From contig NZ_FQWU01000002.1 in NCBI RefSeq assembly GCF_900129765.1, positions 1,612,001 to 1,676,000 of the forward strand: DNA of 64,000 nt, in the 5' to 3' direction. Positions 26,688 to 36,245 of this stretch are shown here, piece after piece (position 1 is the first letter of the stretch; each line of letters starts with the position of its first letter). The notes beneath the pieces are model-generated. The model searched no databases, was not told the origin of the DNA, and was given only the letters and a program-made list of their open reading frames with translations. The translations under genes were made by a program, and so were the position numbers. The DNA is from Massilia sp. CF038 (lineage in GTDB: Bacteria > Pseudomonadota > Gammaproteobacteria > Burkholderiales > Burkholderiaceae_D).

Positions 26688-27821
26688 ATGAGGCTCGACC
26701 AATTCATCGATGACAGCATGGATGCCATTCTGGCCGAATGGGAAGCCTTTGCCGGCACTCAGGCGCCGGCTGCCGACCAAATGAGCCCGCTGGCCCTGCG
26801 CGACCATGCGCGCCAGATCCTGAGCGCGATTGCGCTCGATATCGGCACCTTGCAAAACGACGAAGAACAGCTGGCCAAATCGCAGGGCCTGGCGCCGGAT
26901 GCGGCCAGCGGACAAAGTGCCGCCTCGATCCATGGCGCGCTGCGCCAGGCCAGCGACTTTTCCCTGCTGCAGCTGTCAGCCGAGTTCCGCGCCCTGCGCG
27001 CGACCGTGCTGCGTCTGTGGCTGCCGCACGTAAGCCAGATGAATGCCCAGGCCGTACAGCACATGGTGCGCTTCAATGAAGCGATCGACCAGGCGCTGGC
27101 TGAATCGGTGGTCACCTATTCGGCCAGGGCCGACCACACGCGGGAACTGTTCCTGGCCATTTTGGGGCACGATCTGCGCGCGCCCTTGTCAAGCATGACT
27201 ACGGCTGGCGACTTGCTGTCGCAGGTGCGGCTGGAACCGGCCAAGGTGGCCGACATTGGCCTGCGCGTCAAGCGTGGCGCCCGCCTCATGAGCGCAATGG
27301 TGGAAGACTTGATCGGCTACACCCGCACCCAGCTTGGCGCGGGCATGCCCACCATCCTGCAGGCGGCCAACCTGCGCGCCATCGGCCAGGCTGCACTGGA
27401 CGACGCCAGCGCCACCCATCCCGCCACCCGCTTCGACATGCAGGCCGAGGGCGTGCTGGACGGCCAGTTCGACGGCGTGCGCATGCAGCAGCTGCTGACC
27501 AATCTGCTGGTCAACGGTGCCCAGTACGGCACCGAGGCGCAGCCGGTGCGCCTGCGCCTGACTGGCAGCGCGGCCGACGTCACCATCGCCGTCACCAATG
27601 ACGGCCCCGTGATTGCGACCGAGTCGCTTGAAACGATCTTCAGCCCGCTGGTGCAACTGCCCGGCGTCGATCCGGATGCGCGCCCGCGCACCAGTCTGGG
27701 ACTGGGTTTGTTTGTGGCACGTGAAATCGCGCTGGCCCATGGCGGCAGTATCCACGCCGCCTCGAGCGAACAGGCAGGCACCGTGTTCACGGTGATCCTG
27801 CCGCGCACCAGCGCCGCCTAA
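26688..27821 (+). CDS. soluble sensor histidine kinase
   Basis: 377 residues without membrane segments. The N-terminal ~160 residues are helical and resemble the RsbR-type N-terminal region found in some kinases (no firm assignment). HisKA follows with the H-box FLAILGHDLRAPLSSM, then HATPase with N-box LLTNLLVNGAQYG, VTNDGPVI and G2 box SLGLGLFVAREIALAHGG. No response regulator is adjacent, so its partner is unknown. The ATG at 26688 is used; an in-frame extension upstream lacks conserved character. Confidence 0.85.
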   Translation: MRLDQFIDDSMDAILAEWEAFAGTQAPAADQMSPLALRDHARQILSAIALDIGTLQNDEEQLAKSQGLAPDAASGQSAASIHGALRQASDFSLLQLSAEFRALRATVLRLWLPHVSQMNAQAVQHMVRFNEAIDQALAESVVTYSARADHTRELFLAILGHDLRAPLSSMTTAGDLLSQVRLEPAKVADIGLRVKRGARLMSAMVEDLIGYTRTQLGAGMPTILQAANLRAIGQAALDDASATHPATRFDMQAEGVLDGQFDGVRMQQLLTNLLVNGAQYGTEAQPVRLRLTGSAADVTIAVTNDGPVIATESLETIFSPLVQLPGVDPDARPRTSLGLGLFVAREIALAHGGSIHAASSEQAGTVFTVILPRTSAA

Positions 27822-27951
27822 GTCGCCACCAGGGTGCGGGTTTTCAAGCCCAGTGCGCCGCCCAGCGCCAGCAGTTCGCTGCAAATCCTGCTTGACCATT
27901 ACCGCCAGCCAGGCGTCGTCGGTGTCAAAGACGACGACCTGGTAGCTGCGC
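27818..27951 (-). pseudogene. remnant of a gene C-terminus, frameshifted
   Basis: Two adjacent minus-strand frames together look like a protein tail: YQVVVFDTDDAWLAVMVKQD in one frame, then SELLALGGALGLKTRTLVAT and a stop in the next. Upstream of the first part stop codons follow at once. This pattern suggests a truncated and frameshifted gene end whose stop overlaps the last codon of the kinase gene. I do not recognise the family, and chance cannot be ruled out. Confidence 0.3.
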
Positions 27952-28233
27952 TATTAGAGGGGGAACGCTGTGCACGCGTGCTATAGCCCCCCGCCTGCGC
28001 GAAGGCGATGTGCCACGGCCTGCGGCCCCAAAACATCGTCCTCGCGAAGGCGGGGACCTATACCAAGGTCGAGCTTGCCACTTAAGCTATTAGTGAGCCG
28101 CCCAGCTGGGAAAACCCGGCAGCAGCAATTCTGCTCAAACAGGGCCGAAGCGAGCTCGCCGAGCTCCGTGATTTTGCGTGGCTTGCCCCTTTGCCTGAAA
28201 TACCAAACACAGCGTTCCGGCCGACCAAGTGGA
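27822..28233. other. 412-base stretch between kinase and dadA
   Basis: No intact gene is supported. It holds the minus-strand remnant, the inverted pair of REP-like repeats at 27989-28055, and about 170 bases next to dadA in which I see nothing convincing. A short minus-strand frame begins inside the dadA stop but takes its end from the repeat. Confidence 0.55.
27989..28055. repeat. inverted pair of REP-like palindromic elements
   Basis: The element at 27989-28011 (core CCGCCTGCGCGAAGGCGATG) returns at 28033-28055 in inverted orientation (ATCGTCCTCGCGAAGGCGGG), matching at 20 of 23 positions. Each unit can itself fold on a GAAG-type loop. The 21-nt spacer makes a two-unit hairpin. This is the form of REP/BIME repeats seen between genes in many proteobacteria. 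The nearby stretch to GACCTATACC may be part of the element. Confidence 0.6.
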
Positions 28234-29505
28234 TCACGCATGGGCGCTGCCCGCTGCATAGCGGCTCATGCTCAAGCCTTCCATGCTGATGTCGGGACGG
28301 CGGCCCCCGACCAGATCCGTCAGCACCCGCGCCGAGCCGCAGGACATGGTCCAGCCCAGCGTGCCGTGGCCAGTGTTGAGATACAGGTTGGGGTACGGCG
28401 TGGCGCCAATGAGCGGCGTGCCGTCCGGCGTCATGGGGCGCAGGCCGCACCAGAATTTGGTCTGGGACAGGTCGCCCCCGTGCGGATACAAGTCCGATAC
28501 GGCGCGCACCAGGGTGGCGCGGCGCTTCTCGCGCAAGCTCTTGTCGTAGCCGGTCAGTTCAGCGGTGCCACCGACCCGGATCCGTTCGCCCAGGCGCGTG
28601 ATACCAACCTTGAAGGTTTCATCCATCACGGTCGACTCGGGCGCGCCGGCTGCATCGATCACGGGCATGGTGATGGAGTAGCCTTTGACCGGGTAGACGG
28701 GGATGCGCACGCCCAGCGGCGCCAGCAGCAGCGGCGAGAAGCTGCCCATGGCCATGACGTAGGCGTCGGCGCGCAGCAGGCCGCTGGAGGTGGCCACGCC
28801 GCTGATGCGCCCTGCTTCGCTGTGCAGCGCTTCAATGGTCAGGTCATTGCGAAACACCACGCCCAGCTGCGCTGCCATGGCCGCCAGCGCCTGGGTGAAC
28901 TTGAAGCAGTCGCCTGTTTCATCGTTGGGCAGGCGCAAACCGCCAAGCACCTGGCCGCGCACCCGCGCCAGCGCCGGCTCGACCTGCTCGCAGCCGGCCA
29001 CGTCGAGCAGCGCGTACGGCACCCCGTATTGCTTGAGAACGGCGATGTCATGCGCTGCCTCATCGACCTGGCGCTGATCGCGGAACACCTGCAAGGTCCC
29101 CTTGCTGCGATGGTCGTATTGCATGCCGGTGGCCGTGCGCAGTTCGACCAGACAGTCGCGCGAGTACTCGGCCAGGCGCACCATGCGCGCCTTGTTGACC
29201 GCATAGCGGGCCGGGTTGCAGTTGCCCAGCATTTGCCACAGCCAGCGCCACATGGCCGGATCGAAGCGTGGCTGGATCACCAGCGGGCTATGCCGGGCCA
29301 GCATCCAGCCCAGGGCCTTGGCTGGCACCCCGGGCGCGGCCCACGGCGCGGCCATGCCGGGCGAGATCTCGCCAGCGTTCGCAAAGCTGGTTTCCAGTCC
29401 GGCTCCGCTCTGGCGTTCGATCACGGTGACCTGATGGCCCGCTTTGGCCAGGAAATAGGCGGAGGTGGTACCGACTACCCCGCTGCCCAGAATGATGATG
29501 TTCAA
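28234..29505 (-). CDS. dadA: D-amino acid dehydrogenase
   Basis: 423 residues. N-terminal FAD dinucleotide motif [19 protein letters not shown] and the DadA signature [20 protein letters not shown] are present, as is the C-terminal [19 protein letters not shown]. It oxidises D-amino acids (in E. coli mainly D-alanine) to keto acids at the membrane, passing electrons to quinones. The start is a TTG at 29505 with AAAGGA about 6 bases upstream. No alr/dadX racemase gene is adjacent. Confidence 0.93.
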   Translation of the reverse strand: MNIIILGSGVVGTTSAYFLAKAGHQVTVIERQSGAGLETSFANAGEISPGMAAPWAAPGVPAKALGWMLARHSPLVIQPRFDPAMWRWLWQMLGNCNPARYAVNKARMVRLAEYSRDCLVELRTATGMQYDHRSKGTLQVFRDQRQVDEAAHDIAVLKQYGVPYALLDVAGCEQVEPALARVRGQVLGGLRLPNDETGDCFKFTQALAAMAAQLGVVFRNDLTIEALHSEAGRISGVATSSGLLRADAYVMAMGSFSPLLLAPLGVRIPVYPVKGYSITMPVIDAAGAPESTVMDETFKVGITRLGERIRVGGTAELTGYDKSLREKRRATLVRAVSDLYPHGGDLSQTKFWCGLRPMTPDGTPLIGATPYPNLYLNTGHGTLGWTMSCGSARVLTDLVGGRRPDISMEGLSMSRYAAGSAHA

Positions 29506-29545
29506 AGGCGTCCTTTTGATTCAAGCTGTCAGCAGCCGCATTGCG

Positions 29546-29947
29546 TCAGTAGCGTAGTTGGTCCAGCCATTCCAGCAAGGGGATGGTGGCAGGCAGCAGC
29601 GGCGTGACCCCGACCGTGCCCTGCCACGCGAACGCTTGTCCTTCCAGGCTTTGCGGCTCCCCTTGCCACGCATGGCTGATGAAAAAATGCAGGCGCACGT
29701 GGGCGTGTTCGTACACGTGCTCCACGCCGCACCATTCGCTCGCCTCCAGGATATGGACGCCCAGCTCTTCGACGAATTCGCGCTTGAGCGCGTCGAGAAT
29801 GGCTTCACCCGGTTCCACTTTACCGCCCGGGAATTCCCAGTAGCCTTGGTACGGCTTACCGGCGGGCCGCTGACCGAGCAACACGTCGCCGTTCGGTTTC
29901 ATCAGGATGCCGACCGCGACATCGATTGGTGGTTTGGTGTCGCTCAT
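29546..29947 (-). CDS. mutT: 8-oxo-dGTP diphosphatase (MutT, Nudix)
   Basis: 133 residues. A perfect Nudix box (Gx5Ex7REUXEEXGU) is seen from GKVEPGEAILDA to REFVEELGV, preceded by YWEFPGGK. It cleans oxidised dGTP from the nucleotide pool. The start ATG overlaps the stop of the DUF815 ATPase as ATGA. The argJ-ATPase-mutT order is common in Burkholderiales. Confidence 0.93.
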   Translation of the reverse strand: MSDTKPPIDVAVGILMKPNGDVLLGQRPAGKPYQGYWEFPGGKVEPGEAILDALKREFVEELGVHILEASEWCGVEHVYEHAHVRLHFFISHAWQGEPQSLEGQAFAWQGTVGVTPLLPATIPLLEWLDQLRY

Positions 29948-30819
29948 GGCGCCATCTTGCCCGCGTAATCCTTGGCGAACTGCCAGGCCACCCGCCCCGA
30001 GCGCGAGCCGCGCGCCAGCGCCCAGCGCAAGGCGTCACCGCGGGCAGCGTCGATTTGCTGCGCGGTGCAGCCAAAGCTGGCCAGCCAGTGGGCCACGATG
30101 CCAAGATAGTCGTCCTGGCGGAAGGGGTAGAAGGACAGCCACAGACCGAAGCGCTCGGACAGCGAAATTTTTTCTTCCACTGTTTCGCCCGGATGCAGGT
30201 CGCCATCGGCAGCATGCGTGTAGCTGGCGTTGTCGCTCATTTTTTCCGGCAGCAGGTGGCGCCGGTTGGAGGTGGCGTAGATGATCACATTGTCGGACTG
30301 CGCCGCGATCGAACCGTCCAGCGCCACCTTGAGCGCCTTGTAACCGCGCTCGCCTTCTTCGAACGACAGGTCGTCGCAGAAAATCACAAAGCGCTCGGGG
30401 CGGCCGGCCACCAGGTCGACAATGTCGGGCAGTTCGGCCAGGTCGTCCTTGTCGACTTCGATCAGGCGCAAGCCGTCGCCGGCAAACTGGTTCAGGCAGG
30501 CCTTGATCAGCGACGATTTGCCGGTGCCGCGCGCACCCGTCAGCAGCACGTTGTTCGCCGGGCGGCCCTGCACGAACTGACGCGTGTTCTGTTCGATCTG
30601 CTGCTTTTGAGTCGCCACGTGGTGCAGGTCCGACAGCGCGATGGGCGAGGCATGCATGACTGGCTGCAGATAGCTGGCGCCGCCGGCGGCGCGCTTGCGC
30701 CAGCGGAAAGCAACGCTTCGCTTCCAGTCGGGCTCACGCGGGTGGCTGGGCGGCAGCACCGCCTCCACCCGTGCCAGCAGCGTCTCGGCGCGCTGGAGGA
30801 ACTGTTCGAGCGGCGTCAT
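29944..30819 (-). CDS. DUF815 family AAA ATPase
   Basis: 291 residues. Walker A LLTGARGTGKSSLIKA (~residue 90) and Walker B RFVIFCDDLSFEEGERGY are clear, then NVIIYATSNRRHLLPE, the sensor-like segment of DUF815 proteins. The N-terminus has a short basic segment (FRWRKRAAGG). The cellular role of the family is not established. It overlaps mutT by 4 bases and lies 4 bases after argJ. Confidence 0.9.
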   Translation of the reverse strand: MTPLEQFLQRAETLLARVEAVLPPSHPREPDWKRSVAFRWRKRAAGGASYLQPVMHASPIALSDLHHVATQKQQIEQNTRQFVQGRPANNVLLTGARGTGKSSLIKACLNQFAGDGLRLIEVDKDDLAELPDIVDLVAGRPERFVIFCDDLSFEEGERGYKALKVALDGSIAAQSDNVIIYATSNRRHLLPEKMSDNASYTHAADGDLHPGETVEEKISLSERFGLWLSFYPFRQDDYLGIVAHWLASFGCTAQQIDAARGDALRWALARGSRSGRVAWQFAKDYAGKMAP

Positions 30820-30823
30820 GGCA

Positions 30824-32062
30824 TTACGAACGGTAGTCGGCGTTGATGGTCACGTAGTCATGCGACAGATCGCAGGTCCAGACGGTGGCCACGTTGGCGC
30901 CACGTCCCAGCTTGACCCGCACCGTGATTTCGCTCTGGCGCATCACGCGCTGGCCGTCCGCTTCCTGGTAGGCCGGATTGCGTCCGCCGTTCTTGGCCAC
31001 CAGTACATCGTCGAGGTACATATCGAGCTTGCTGACATCCAGGTCGTCCACGCCGGCGTAACCGATCGCCGCCAGGATCCGGCCCAGGTTCGGGTCCGAT
31101 GCGAAGAAGGCGGTTTTGACCAGCGGCGAGTGGGCGATCGAGTACGCGATCTTGCGGCACTCTTCCACCGTGTCGCCCTCTTCCACCGTGATGGTGATGA
31201 ACTTGGTGGCGCCTTCGCCGTCGCGGATGATTTGCTGCGCCAGGTTGCGCGCAATGTCGGTGACGGCGCTTTTCAGTTCTTCGTATTCGGTGCCGGCGGC
31301 GTTGGCAATGGCCAGGCTGCCTGTACCGGTAGCGATCAGCATGAACGAGTCGTTGGTGGAGGTATCACCATCGATGGTGATGCAGTTGAACGAATGGTCG
31401 GCCGCATGCTTGACCAGCTCGTCGAGCACTTCCTGCGACACCTTGGCATCAATGGCCAGGTAGCCGAGCATGGTGGCCATGTTCGGCTTGATCATGCCGG
31501 CGCCCTTGCTGATGCCGGTCATGGTCACGCTGTGGCCGCAAATATCGACCGTGCGCGAGGCTGCCTTGGGCTGGGTGTCGGTGGTCATGATCGCTTCGGC
31601 GGCATTGAACCAGTTGTCCTGCTTGAGGTTGGCAATCGCGTCGGGCAGACCAGCCACGATTTTGTCGACCGGCAGCGGCTCGAGAATCACGCCGGTGGAA
31701 AACGGCAGGATCTGCTGGGCGTCGCAGCCGAGCAGCTTGGCCAGCGCAGCGCAGGTGGCGTGGGCGTTGACCATGCCCGGCTCGCCCGTGCCAGCGTTTG
31801 CGTTGCCGGTGTTGACCACCAGCGCGCGGATCGGCTTGCCGCCATTGCCCACGGCAGCCAGATTGGCCTTGCTCAGCTGGACAGGCGCGGCGCAGAAGCG
31901 GTTTTTGGTGAATACCCCGGCCACGGTGGCGGTGTCGGCCAGCTTCATGACCAGCACATCCTTGCGGCCCGGCTTTTTGATGCCCGCCTGGGCATAGCCG
32001 ATTTCGATACCGCCCACCGGTTTCAAATCGGCGGCGACTGGCAGGGGGGAATTGACGGCCAT
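30824..32062 (-). CDS. argJ: bifunctional ornithine acetyltransferase / N-acetylglutamate synthase
   Basis: 412 residues, typical ArgJ. The self-cleavage site is seen in [16 protein letters not shown] (cut between Ala and Thr; the Thr becomes the nucleophile). Other family marks are [23 protein letters not shown] and [14 protein letters not shown]. It transfers acetyl from N-acetylornithine to glutamate in the arginine pathway. The C-terminus ends INADYRS as expected. Confidence 0.96.
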   Translation of the reverse strand: MAVNSPLPVAADLKPVGGIEIGYAQAGIKKPGRKDVLVMKLADTATVAGVFTKNRFCAAPVQLSKANLAAVGNGGKPIRALVVNTGNANAGTGEPGMVNAHATCAALAKLLGCDAQQILPFSTGVILEPLPVDKIVAGLPDAIANLKQDNWFNAAEAIMTTDTQPKAASRTVDICGHSVTMTGISKGAGMIKPNMATMLGYLAIDAKVSQEVLDELVKHAADHSFNCITIDGDTSTNDSFMLIATGTGSLAIANAAGTEYEELKSAVTDIARNLAQQIIRDGEGATKFITITVEEGDTVEECRKIAYSIAHSPLVKTAFFASDPNLGRILAAIGYAGVDDLDVSKLDMYLDDVLVAKNGGRNPAYQEADGQRVMRQSEITVRVKLGRGANVATVWTCDLSHDYVTINADYRS

Positions 32063-32133
32063 GGTGTTTTCTCTCGCAGGTAAATGGAAGCGGTTATTGT
32101 ACCGCTTGCCAGCAAAGCGTGGCCCGCGTCCCC

Positions 32134-33027
32134 TCAGCCGGCCGGACGGCTGCAGTCGAGTTCGACACCATCATCGCCGGCCGCCATCAGGCTGTGGAAA
32201 TGGCCTTCGCCGTCCAGCTTGATATTGAATTTCTTGCCGTTGGTGTAAGCGACATGGTAGTTCAGTCCCTTGCCGGGACCGGCACTGACCATCTCCAGCT
32301 GCAAGCCGCTGCCAAAGGCGAAGCTGCGGGACCCGACGGTGACGCCGGCAGGGTCGATCTTGATGCTTTGGGTACTGCGCGCGAGGCCGCCTGTGCCGCA
32401 CGCGCCGGTCGACACGCCTTGCCGGAAAAAGCCCTCCACCAGCGGCCACAACGGCGTGTCGCGCAGAGGGGTCGGCACCGCGCCGCTGCAGCCAATCGCC
32501 TTGCCCACGCCGGTCAGGTGCACGCTTTCCTGGTCGGCTGAATTGCGCGCGAACGACCAGTCCGGTTCCGTGCTGGCGGCCATGGCCATTGCCGTGCTCG
32601 GCTTGCCATTTTCGAACAGTCGCGTGATGGACAGGCCATCGGTCGACGTGCGCAAGTCAAGTTCCAGGCCAGGTGCCGTGGCCAGGCCAGCAGCATTGAC
32701 TTGAATGCGGTCCTTGCCGCTGGCGGCGACCATTTGCATGCTGTCCTTGTCGCTACCCTGGGCCAACTGGCAGCTGCTGCCGAAACTGCCGCTCAACAAG
32801 GGCAGCAGCACGGCGGTATAGCGGGCCACCACTTTTGCTTCCGCAGCATTCGCCTCGGCCATGCTGCGCTCTTCTTCGGCGCGCTGCGCCGCTTCGTCTG
32901 CGGGCGCGGCGCTGGCGGCGGATGCGGCAGGGCTGGCGTCGGCGTCGTTGTTGTTGCGGCAGCCAGCGAGCACGGTCAGCAGCGTCAGCAGGGTCAACAG
33001 GCGCAGAGGGAGGGGTAGGGTTTTCAT
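32134..33027 (-). CDS. lipoprotein of unknown function
   Basis: 297 residues. A Leu-rich signal ends at the lipobox VLAGC. Then comes an Ala/Ser/Glu-rich linker with likely helix (residues ~28-65) and a beta-rich domain with several cysteines ([26 protein letters not shown]) that may form disulfides. I do not recognise the family. It is separated from argJ by about 70 bases and from the next exported protein by 165 bases, all in one direction. Confidence 0.65.
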   Translation of the reverse strand: MKTLPLPLRLLTLLTLLTVLAGCRNNNDADASPAASAASAAPADEAAQRAEEERSMAEANAAEAKVVARYTAVLLPLLSGSFGSSCQLAQGSDKDSMQMVAASGKDRIQVNAAGLATAPGLELDLRTSTDGLSITRLFENGKPSTAMAMAASTEPDWSFARNSADQESVHLTGVGKAIGCSGAVPTPLRDTPLWPLVEGFFRQGVSTGACGTGGLARSTQSIKIDPAGVTVGSRSFAFGSGLQLEMVSAGPGKGLNYHVAYTNGKKFNIKLDGEGHFHSLMAAGDDGVELDCSRPAG

Positions 33028-33192
33028 TGGTTTCCAGTCTAAATAAATTTTGAATCACTTCATCGGCCTTGCGCTGGTGTCAAGGCAGGCCCACCGGGTT
33101 GAACAGCGCGGAATTGACTTCGGCATCGAGCTGCGCTCACGCTGGCGCCGGCCAGCAACAGCGCGGCGCGCAGGCGCGCCAGTGCCGGCAGT

Positions 33193-33942
33193 CTATTTAC
33201 ACGCATTGCCAATCCGGGTCCAGATCTGGCGCGAAGCGCCGTGCATGGTGGGATTGCCGGGCGCCATACGGGCCAGTGCGGTCTGGATCGCCGCCTTTTC
33301 TTCAGGATCGGTGGTGTTGTTCATTTCCTCGCGCATGTGCGCAATCGTGTCAGCGTACTGGGTGTTCCTCTCTTTCTGCATGGCCGGCAGCTGGGCCAGC
33401 TGCTGCCTGGCTTTGGCGCGCTCTTCGGCAGTGGCGCCATGTTCGGCCTGCTGCTTGAGGATCATCTCCATGCCCGCCATGCTGGGGGCGGCACCTGTGG
33501 TGACCATGGTCACATCGTTGACGTATTCCCAGCGGTCCTTGTCGAGCTGACGAATGGTCAGGCGGATGTTCATGGAAGGACAACTGGCGCTCGTAATCCA
33601 GCCATCCTTGATGGCCGTGGTGGTTTGCCCGGTGCAAGCCTGGGCCTGGGGCGGCAAGGGCACGCCGCCCTTGGACGGCTTGATGCAATGGGTGACGGGA
33701 GCATTGCCCTTGAACTGGCGCTCCACTTCCCGCTTGCCATCTTTCCACACCGCGGTGGTGTCACCGTTGGCGCCGTCCGTGGTCGAGCGGACCTGAGTGG
33801 GGTTGCCGGCGAATTGCATGGTACCGTCGAAGTCGATGCGGTACAGGCCAGGGGGTGGTAGCTCGGCGGCGTGGCCATAGGATCCCAGCGCGCCCAGCAC
33901 GGCGCACACCAGCAGGCGAGGCAAAAAAATAGTTGCACGCAT
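33193..33942 (-). CDS. exported protein, possible DUF3617-like
   Basis: 249 residues with a signal peptide (cut near GHAAE). The start of the mature part, LPPPGLYRIDFDGTMQFAG, and the later CIKPSKGG, ASCPSMNIRLTI and YVNDVTMVTT resemble the DUF3617 type (periplasmic beta protein with paired cysteines). A C-terminal helical region (residues ~165-235) rich in Glu/Ala is additional. The ATG at 33942 has a perfect AAAGGAG site. Family assignment is tentative. It lies downstream of the Tad-linked gene at 34019 in the same direction. Confidence 0.65.
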   Translation of the reverse strand: MRATIFLPRLLVCAVLGALGSYGHAAELPPPGLYRIDFDGTMQFAGNPTQVRSTTDGANGDTTAVWKDGKREVERQFKGNAPVTHCIKPSKGGVPLPPQAQACTGQTTTAIKDGWITSASCPSMNIRLTIRQLDKDRWEYVNDVTMVTTGAAPSMAGMEMILKQQAEHGATAEERAKARQQLAQLPAMQKERNTQYADTIAHMREEMNNTTDPEEKAAIQTALARMAPGNPTMHGASRQIWTRIGNACK

Positions 33943-34018
33943 TGACTGCTCCTTTAGTACGGCGTTCAGGACGAAGCCCGTCCCGACGCCAGTATCCATC
34001 GTTTCCGTGCGCCAACTA

Positions 34019-34765
34019 TTAGCGCAGCGGCCCGGTAAACCATGCCGGGTTCGCCTTGCCCAGCTCAAGCTGCTCCGGCTCGACAATGCGCACACCGGAA
34101 TGCGAACTGAGAAGTTCGTCAACCAGATAAGCGCTGATCAGACGCCCGGATTCAAGGCGCAAGTCCTGCCCCTTGCCCGCGTCGACAATGCATTCATCGG
34201 CCAGCACGCCTGGAATTCGTCGCGTTGAACCAGGGGCCAGACATTTGAGGGCGATGCCGCGCATGGTACGCGGCGCCGTAAATTCCGACGCGTCCCGGCT
34301 GCGGTAAGACGCCGGGTTGACGGGCACGCGCTGCACCGGCGACGCCACGCCGTCACGATCGATACCAACTTGCTCCTGATATGTGGCAAAGGTTCGTGCC
34401 AGGGTGCTCGTTGAAGTAATCATGGTGCGGCATTGCGAGGCTTCGGTGTATTCCTCCATCTCAACGAGATAACTTTTCTGACGGAAATAGAACGCCTTGC
34501 CGTCGCTCGCATAGGTGGTTCGATCAATCACGAAATCGGGCGGCATGGTCAGGAACGGGACCGATGGGCGGCCCAGCAGTTTTTGCGTCTCGACGCAAAG
34601 GGCGTGCACACCGCGCAGCATGCGTGTGTAGTCGCTCAACGATGCCGGCCGGCTCACCGTCGTCAAGGTGTAGGCAATTGTCGCCGGGGCGCCAGCGGCA
34701 TACGTCAGCGGCAAAAGCAGCAGACATGCCAGGGCGGCGCGGACCTGAAAGGCTTGGTTCATCAT
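34019..34765 (-). CDS. exported protein, paralogue A of a Tad-linked pair
   Basis: 248 residues with a signal peptide (AALACLLLLPLTYAAG). It is clearly related to the lipoprotein at 44369-45130: shared blocks are FLTMPPDFVIDRTTYASDGK versus FMTLPEDFVVTRTTYVSDGK, a preceding single Cys, and a late KC...ECIVD block. The rest diverges. Function is unknown. The two paralogues sit at opposite ends of the Tad locus, which suggests they serve the pilus or its periplasmic assembly. It ends the leftward series after the DUF4124-like gene. Confidence 0.7.
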   Translation of the reverse strand: MMNQAFQVRAALACLLLLPLTYAAGAPATIAYTLTTVSRPASLSDYTRMLRGVHALCVETQKLLGRPSVPFLTMPPDFVIDRTTYASDGKAFYFRQKSYLVEMEEYTEASQCRTMITSTSTLARTFATYQEQVGIDRDGVASPVQRVPVNPASYRSRDASEFTAPRTMRGIALKCLAPGSTRRIPGVLADECIVDAGKGQDLRLESGRLISAYLVDELLSSHSGVRIVEPEQLELGKANPAWFTGPLR

Positions 34766-34807
34766 GTTGTCGTTCCGTCCGCGCCATCGCGCCGCCGTGC
34801 GCAGCGC

Positions 34808-35167
34808 TTAGCGTACACCACTGAGTTCACGTGTCAGCGCCGCCAGGTTGGCATTATGTCGGGCAATGATATCGGCCGCTGCTTTTTGCAAACGCGCCGT
34901 CTGCAAGGCTTGCTGTTCGCTTGCCATTTCCTGTTCGAGGATGGCGCGCCGGCCACCATCGAGCTCCTTCTGGCGTTGCTTGCCAACGGTGGGGAAGGCA
35001 GCCGGGCTATCGTTTTGCATCACTCTCGGCTGCGCCTGCTGGCCTGTCTGCTTGGGCGGTACATTGCTGATCACCATCAGCCCGGACCCAGCCTCGACAT
35101 GCTTGAAGACTTCGGCGTGCGCAGACGATGCCAGGCACAGCGCCAAAAAGGCGAAACGCGCGCTCAT
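34808..35167 (-). CDS. small exported protein with DUF4124-like N-terminus
   Basis: 119 residues. Signal peptide MSARFAFLALCLASSAHA, then EVFKHVEAGSGLMVISNVPP, which resembles the DUF4124 pattern (short beta unit with a periplasmic role), followed by a Gln/Glu/Ala-rich helical C-terminal half likely to be coiled coil. The ATG at 35167 overlaps the stop of the DUF192 gene as ATGA; a longer reading frame upstream is the DUF192 gene in another frame. Function unknown. Confidence 0.65.
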   Translation of the reverse strand: MSARFAFLALCLASSAHAEVFKHVEAGSGLMVISNVPPKQTGQQAQPRVMQNDSPAAFPTVGKQRQKELDGGRRAILEQEMASEQQALQTARLQKAAADIIARHNANLAALTRELSGVR

Positions 35168-35526
35168 GAGCGCACCAGCTGCGCTGCGGCCAGTTCTGGA
35201 ATGCACTGACCTACCATCAAGCCAGCCAGACGCGCACGCCCACTGGCCATTTCCAGACAAGCATGGGCATGCCTGGCCGCGCTGGCGCGCCATGGGCGTA
35301 CGGCCGGATGAATGGCCAGGATCTGCCCGTCCTTGCTTAAAAATACCACGTCGATCGGGAAGCGCATGAAGAAGGTATGCACATTTGAACACGGCATCAG
35401 CAACAAGGCTTCATCGTGGCCGATCGCGCTCCGCCCCAGCAGGCCCACCAGGCGCGTCCAGAAGTGCCGCGCCAGCCGGACATTGAGTCCCAGCACCTGG
35501 CGCCAGTTTGCGTGGTCGCCGCTCAT
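35164..35526 (-). CDS. DUF192 family protein
   Basis: 120 residues, a little short for DUF192 and without its usual signal peptide. The family pattern is visible: ARHFWTRLVGLLGRS, LLLMPCSNVHTFFMRFPIDV and VVFLSKDGQILAI. DUF192 proteins have no settled function. It overlaps its neighbours on both sides by 4 bases (tadE-like upstream, DUF4124-like downstream), so it is translated as part of the Tad operon. Confidence 0.82.
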   Translation of the reverse strand: MSGDHANWRQVLGLNVRLARHFWTRLVGLLGRSAIGHDEALLLMPCSNVHTFFMRFPIDVVFLSKDGQILAIHPAVRPWRASAARHAHACLEMASGRARLAGLMVGQCIPELAAAQLVRS

Positions 35527-36245
35527 CGGACGTTGGCCTGGATCGGCGGTACGGTCATGCGCACCACCGCTTGCGAACGGATCAGGATCGCATTGTTGAG
35601 GTAGCAGTCCTGGGCCGCGGCGTCGAAGCGGTCGAACACATTGCGCAAAGTCGAAATAATCATGGTGTCAATGATCGGCACCACCATGCGATAGCAATAA
35701 TTGGCCTCGATCTTGAGCAGCAAGGCATCCGATCGCAGTTGGCCTGACCTGCTGCCGGCCGCGTTATTGGACATCAGATTTTCGACGGGAATGATGCGCT
35801 GGCGGTCCGAGGCACGATTAATGCCGAAGTCGTCAAATGCGGCCCGGCGTGGATTGAGAACGATAATCCGGTTGCCCACCGGACTTAAAGCCCATTCTTT
35901 GGCCGCCGCCAGATAGGCGCCCGTGGTCACGGTACCGTAGTTGTTGGACACATCGACAAAGTCATTGCCGCCGACCCGTTCCATGCCATGCGAGGCGTAC
36001 AGTGGCAAAATCCCCTGCAAGAATGCATTGCGCATCTCGCCGGGATTGATGCCCGATGCGGCCCCGGCCCGGGCCGCGTTCAGGGCCGCGACGTTCACCG
36101 TATTTTTTGCCACCATAAACAAACCCAGCTGCAAGATCCCCATCAGCAAGGGAACCAGGACCCAGAAAGCGATCAGGTAGAACTCCACGGTCGCGGCGCC
36201 ACGCTGGCGCGCCGTCGCCGTCGTTGGGGCGCCGCGCGCCATCAT
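35523..36245 (-). CDS. TadE-like minor prepilin
   Basis: 240 residues. After a basic leader the sequence RQRGAATVEFYLIAFW shows a type IVb prepilin-like site (Gly, then Glu at +5) followed by one long hydrophobic helix, the layout of TadE/TadF pseudopilins. The rest is a periplasmic domain with two cysteines (NYCYRM, QDCYLN). TadE-type proteins are needed for Flp pilus assembly. It overlaps tadD by 4 bases upstream and the DUF192 gene downstream. Confidence 0.82.
   Translation of the reverse strand: MMARGAPTTATARQRGAATVEFYLIAFWVLVPLLMGILQLGLFMVAKNTVNVAALNAARAGAASGINPGEMRNAFLQGILPLYASHGMERVGGNDFVDVSNNYGTVTTGAYLAAAKEWALSPVGNRIIVLNPRRAAFDDFGINRASDRQRIIPVENLMSNNAAGSRSGQLRSDALLLKIEANYCYRMVVPIIDTMIISTLRNVFDRFDAAAQDCYLNNAILIRSQAVVRMTVPPIQANVR

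Noticed and set aside
27981-28241. Small minus-strand frame starting inside the dadA stop codon (ATGCGTGA overlap)
   Set aside because: Overlap is attractive, but codon use is not that of the neighbours and its C-terminal third is translated from the REP-like repeat. No homologous protein comes to mind.
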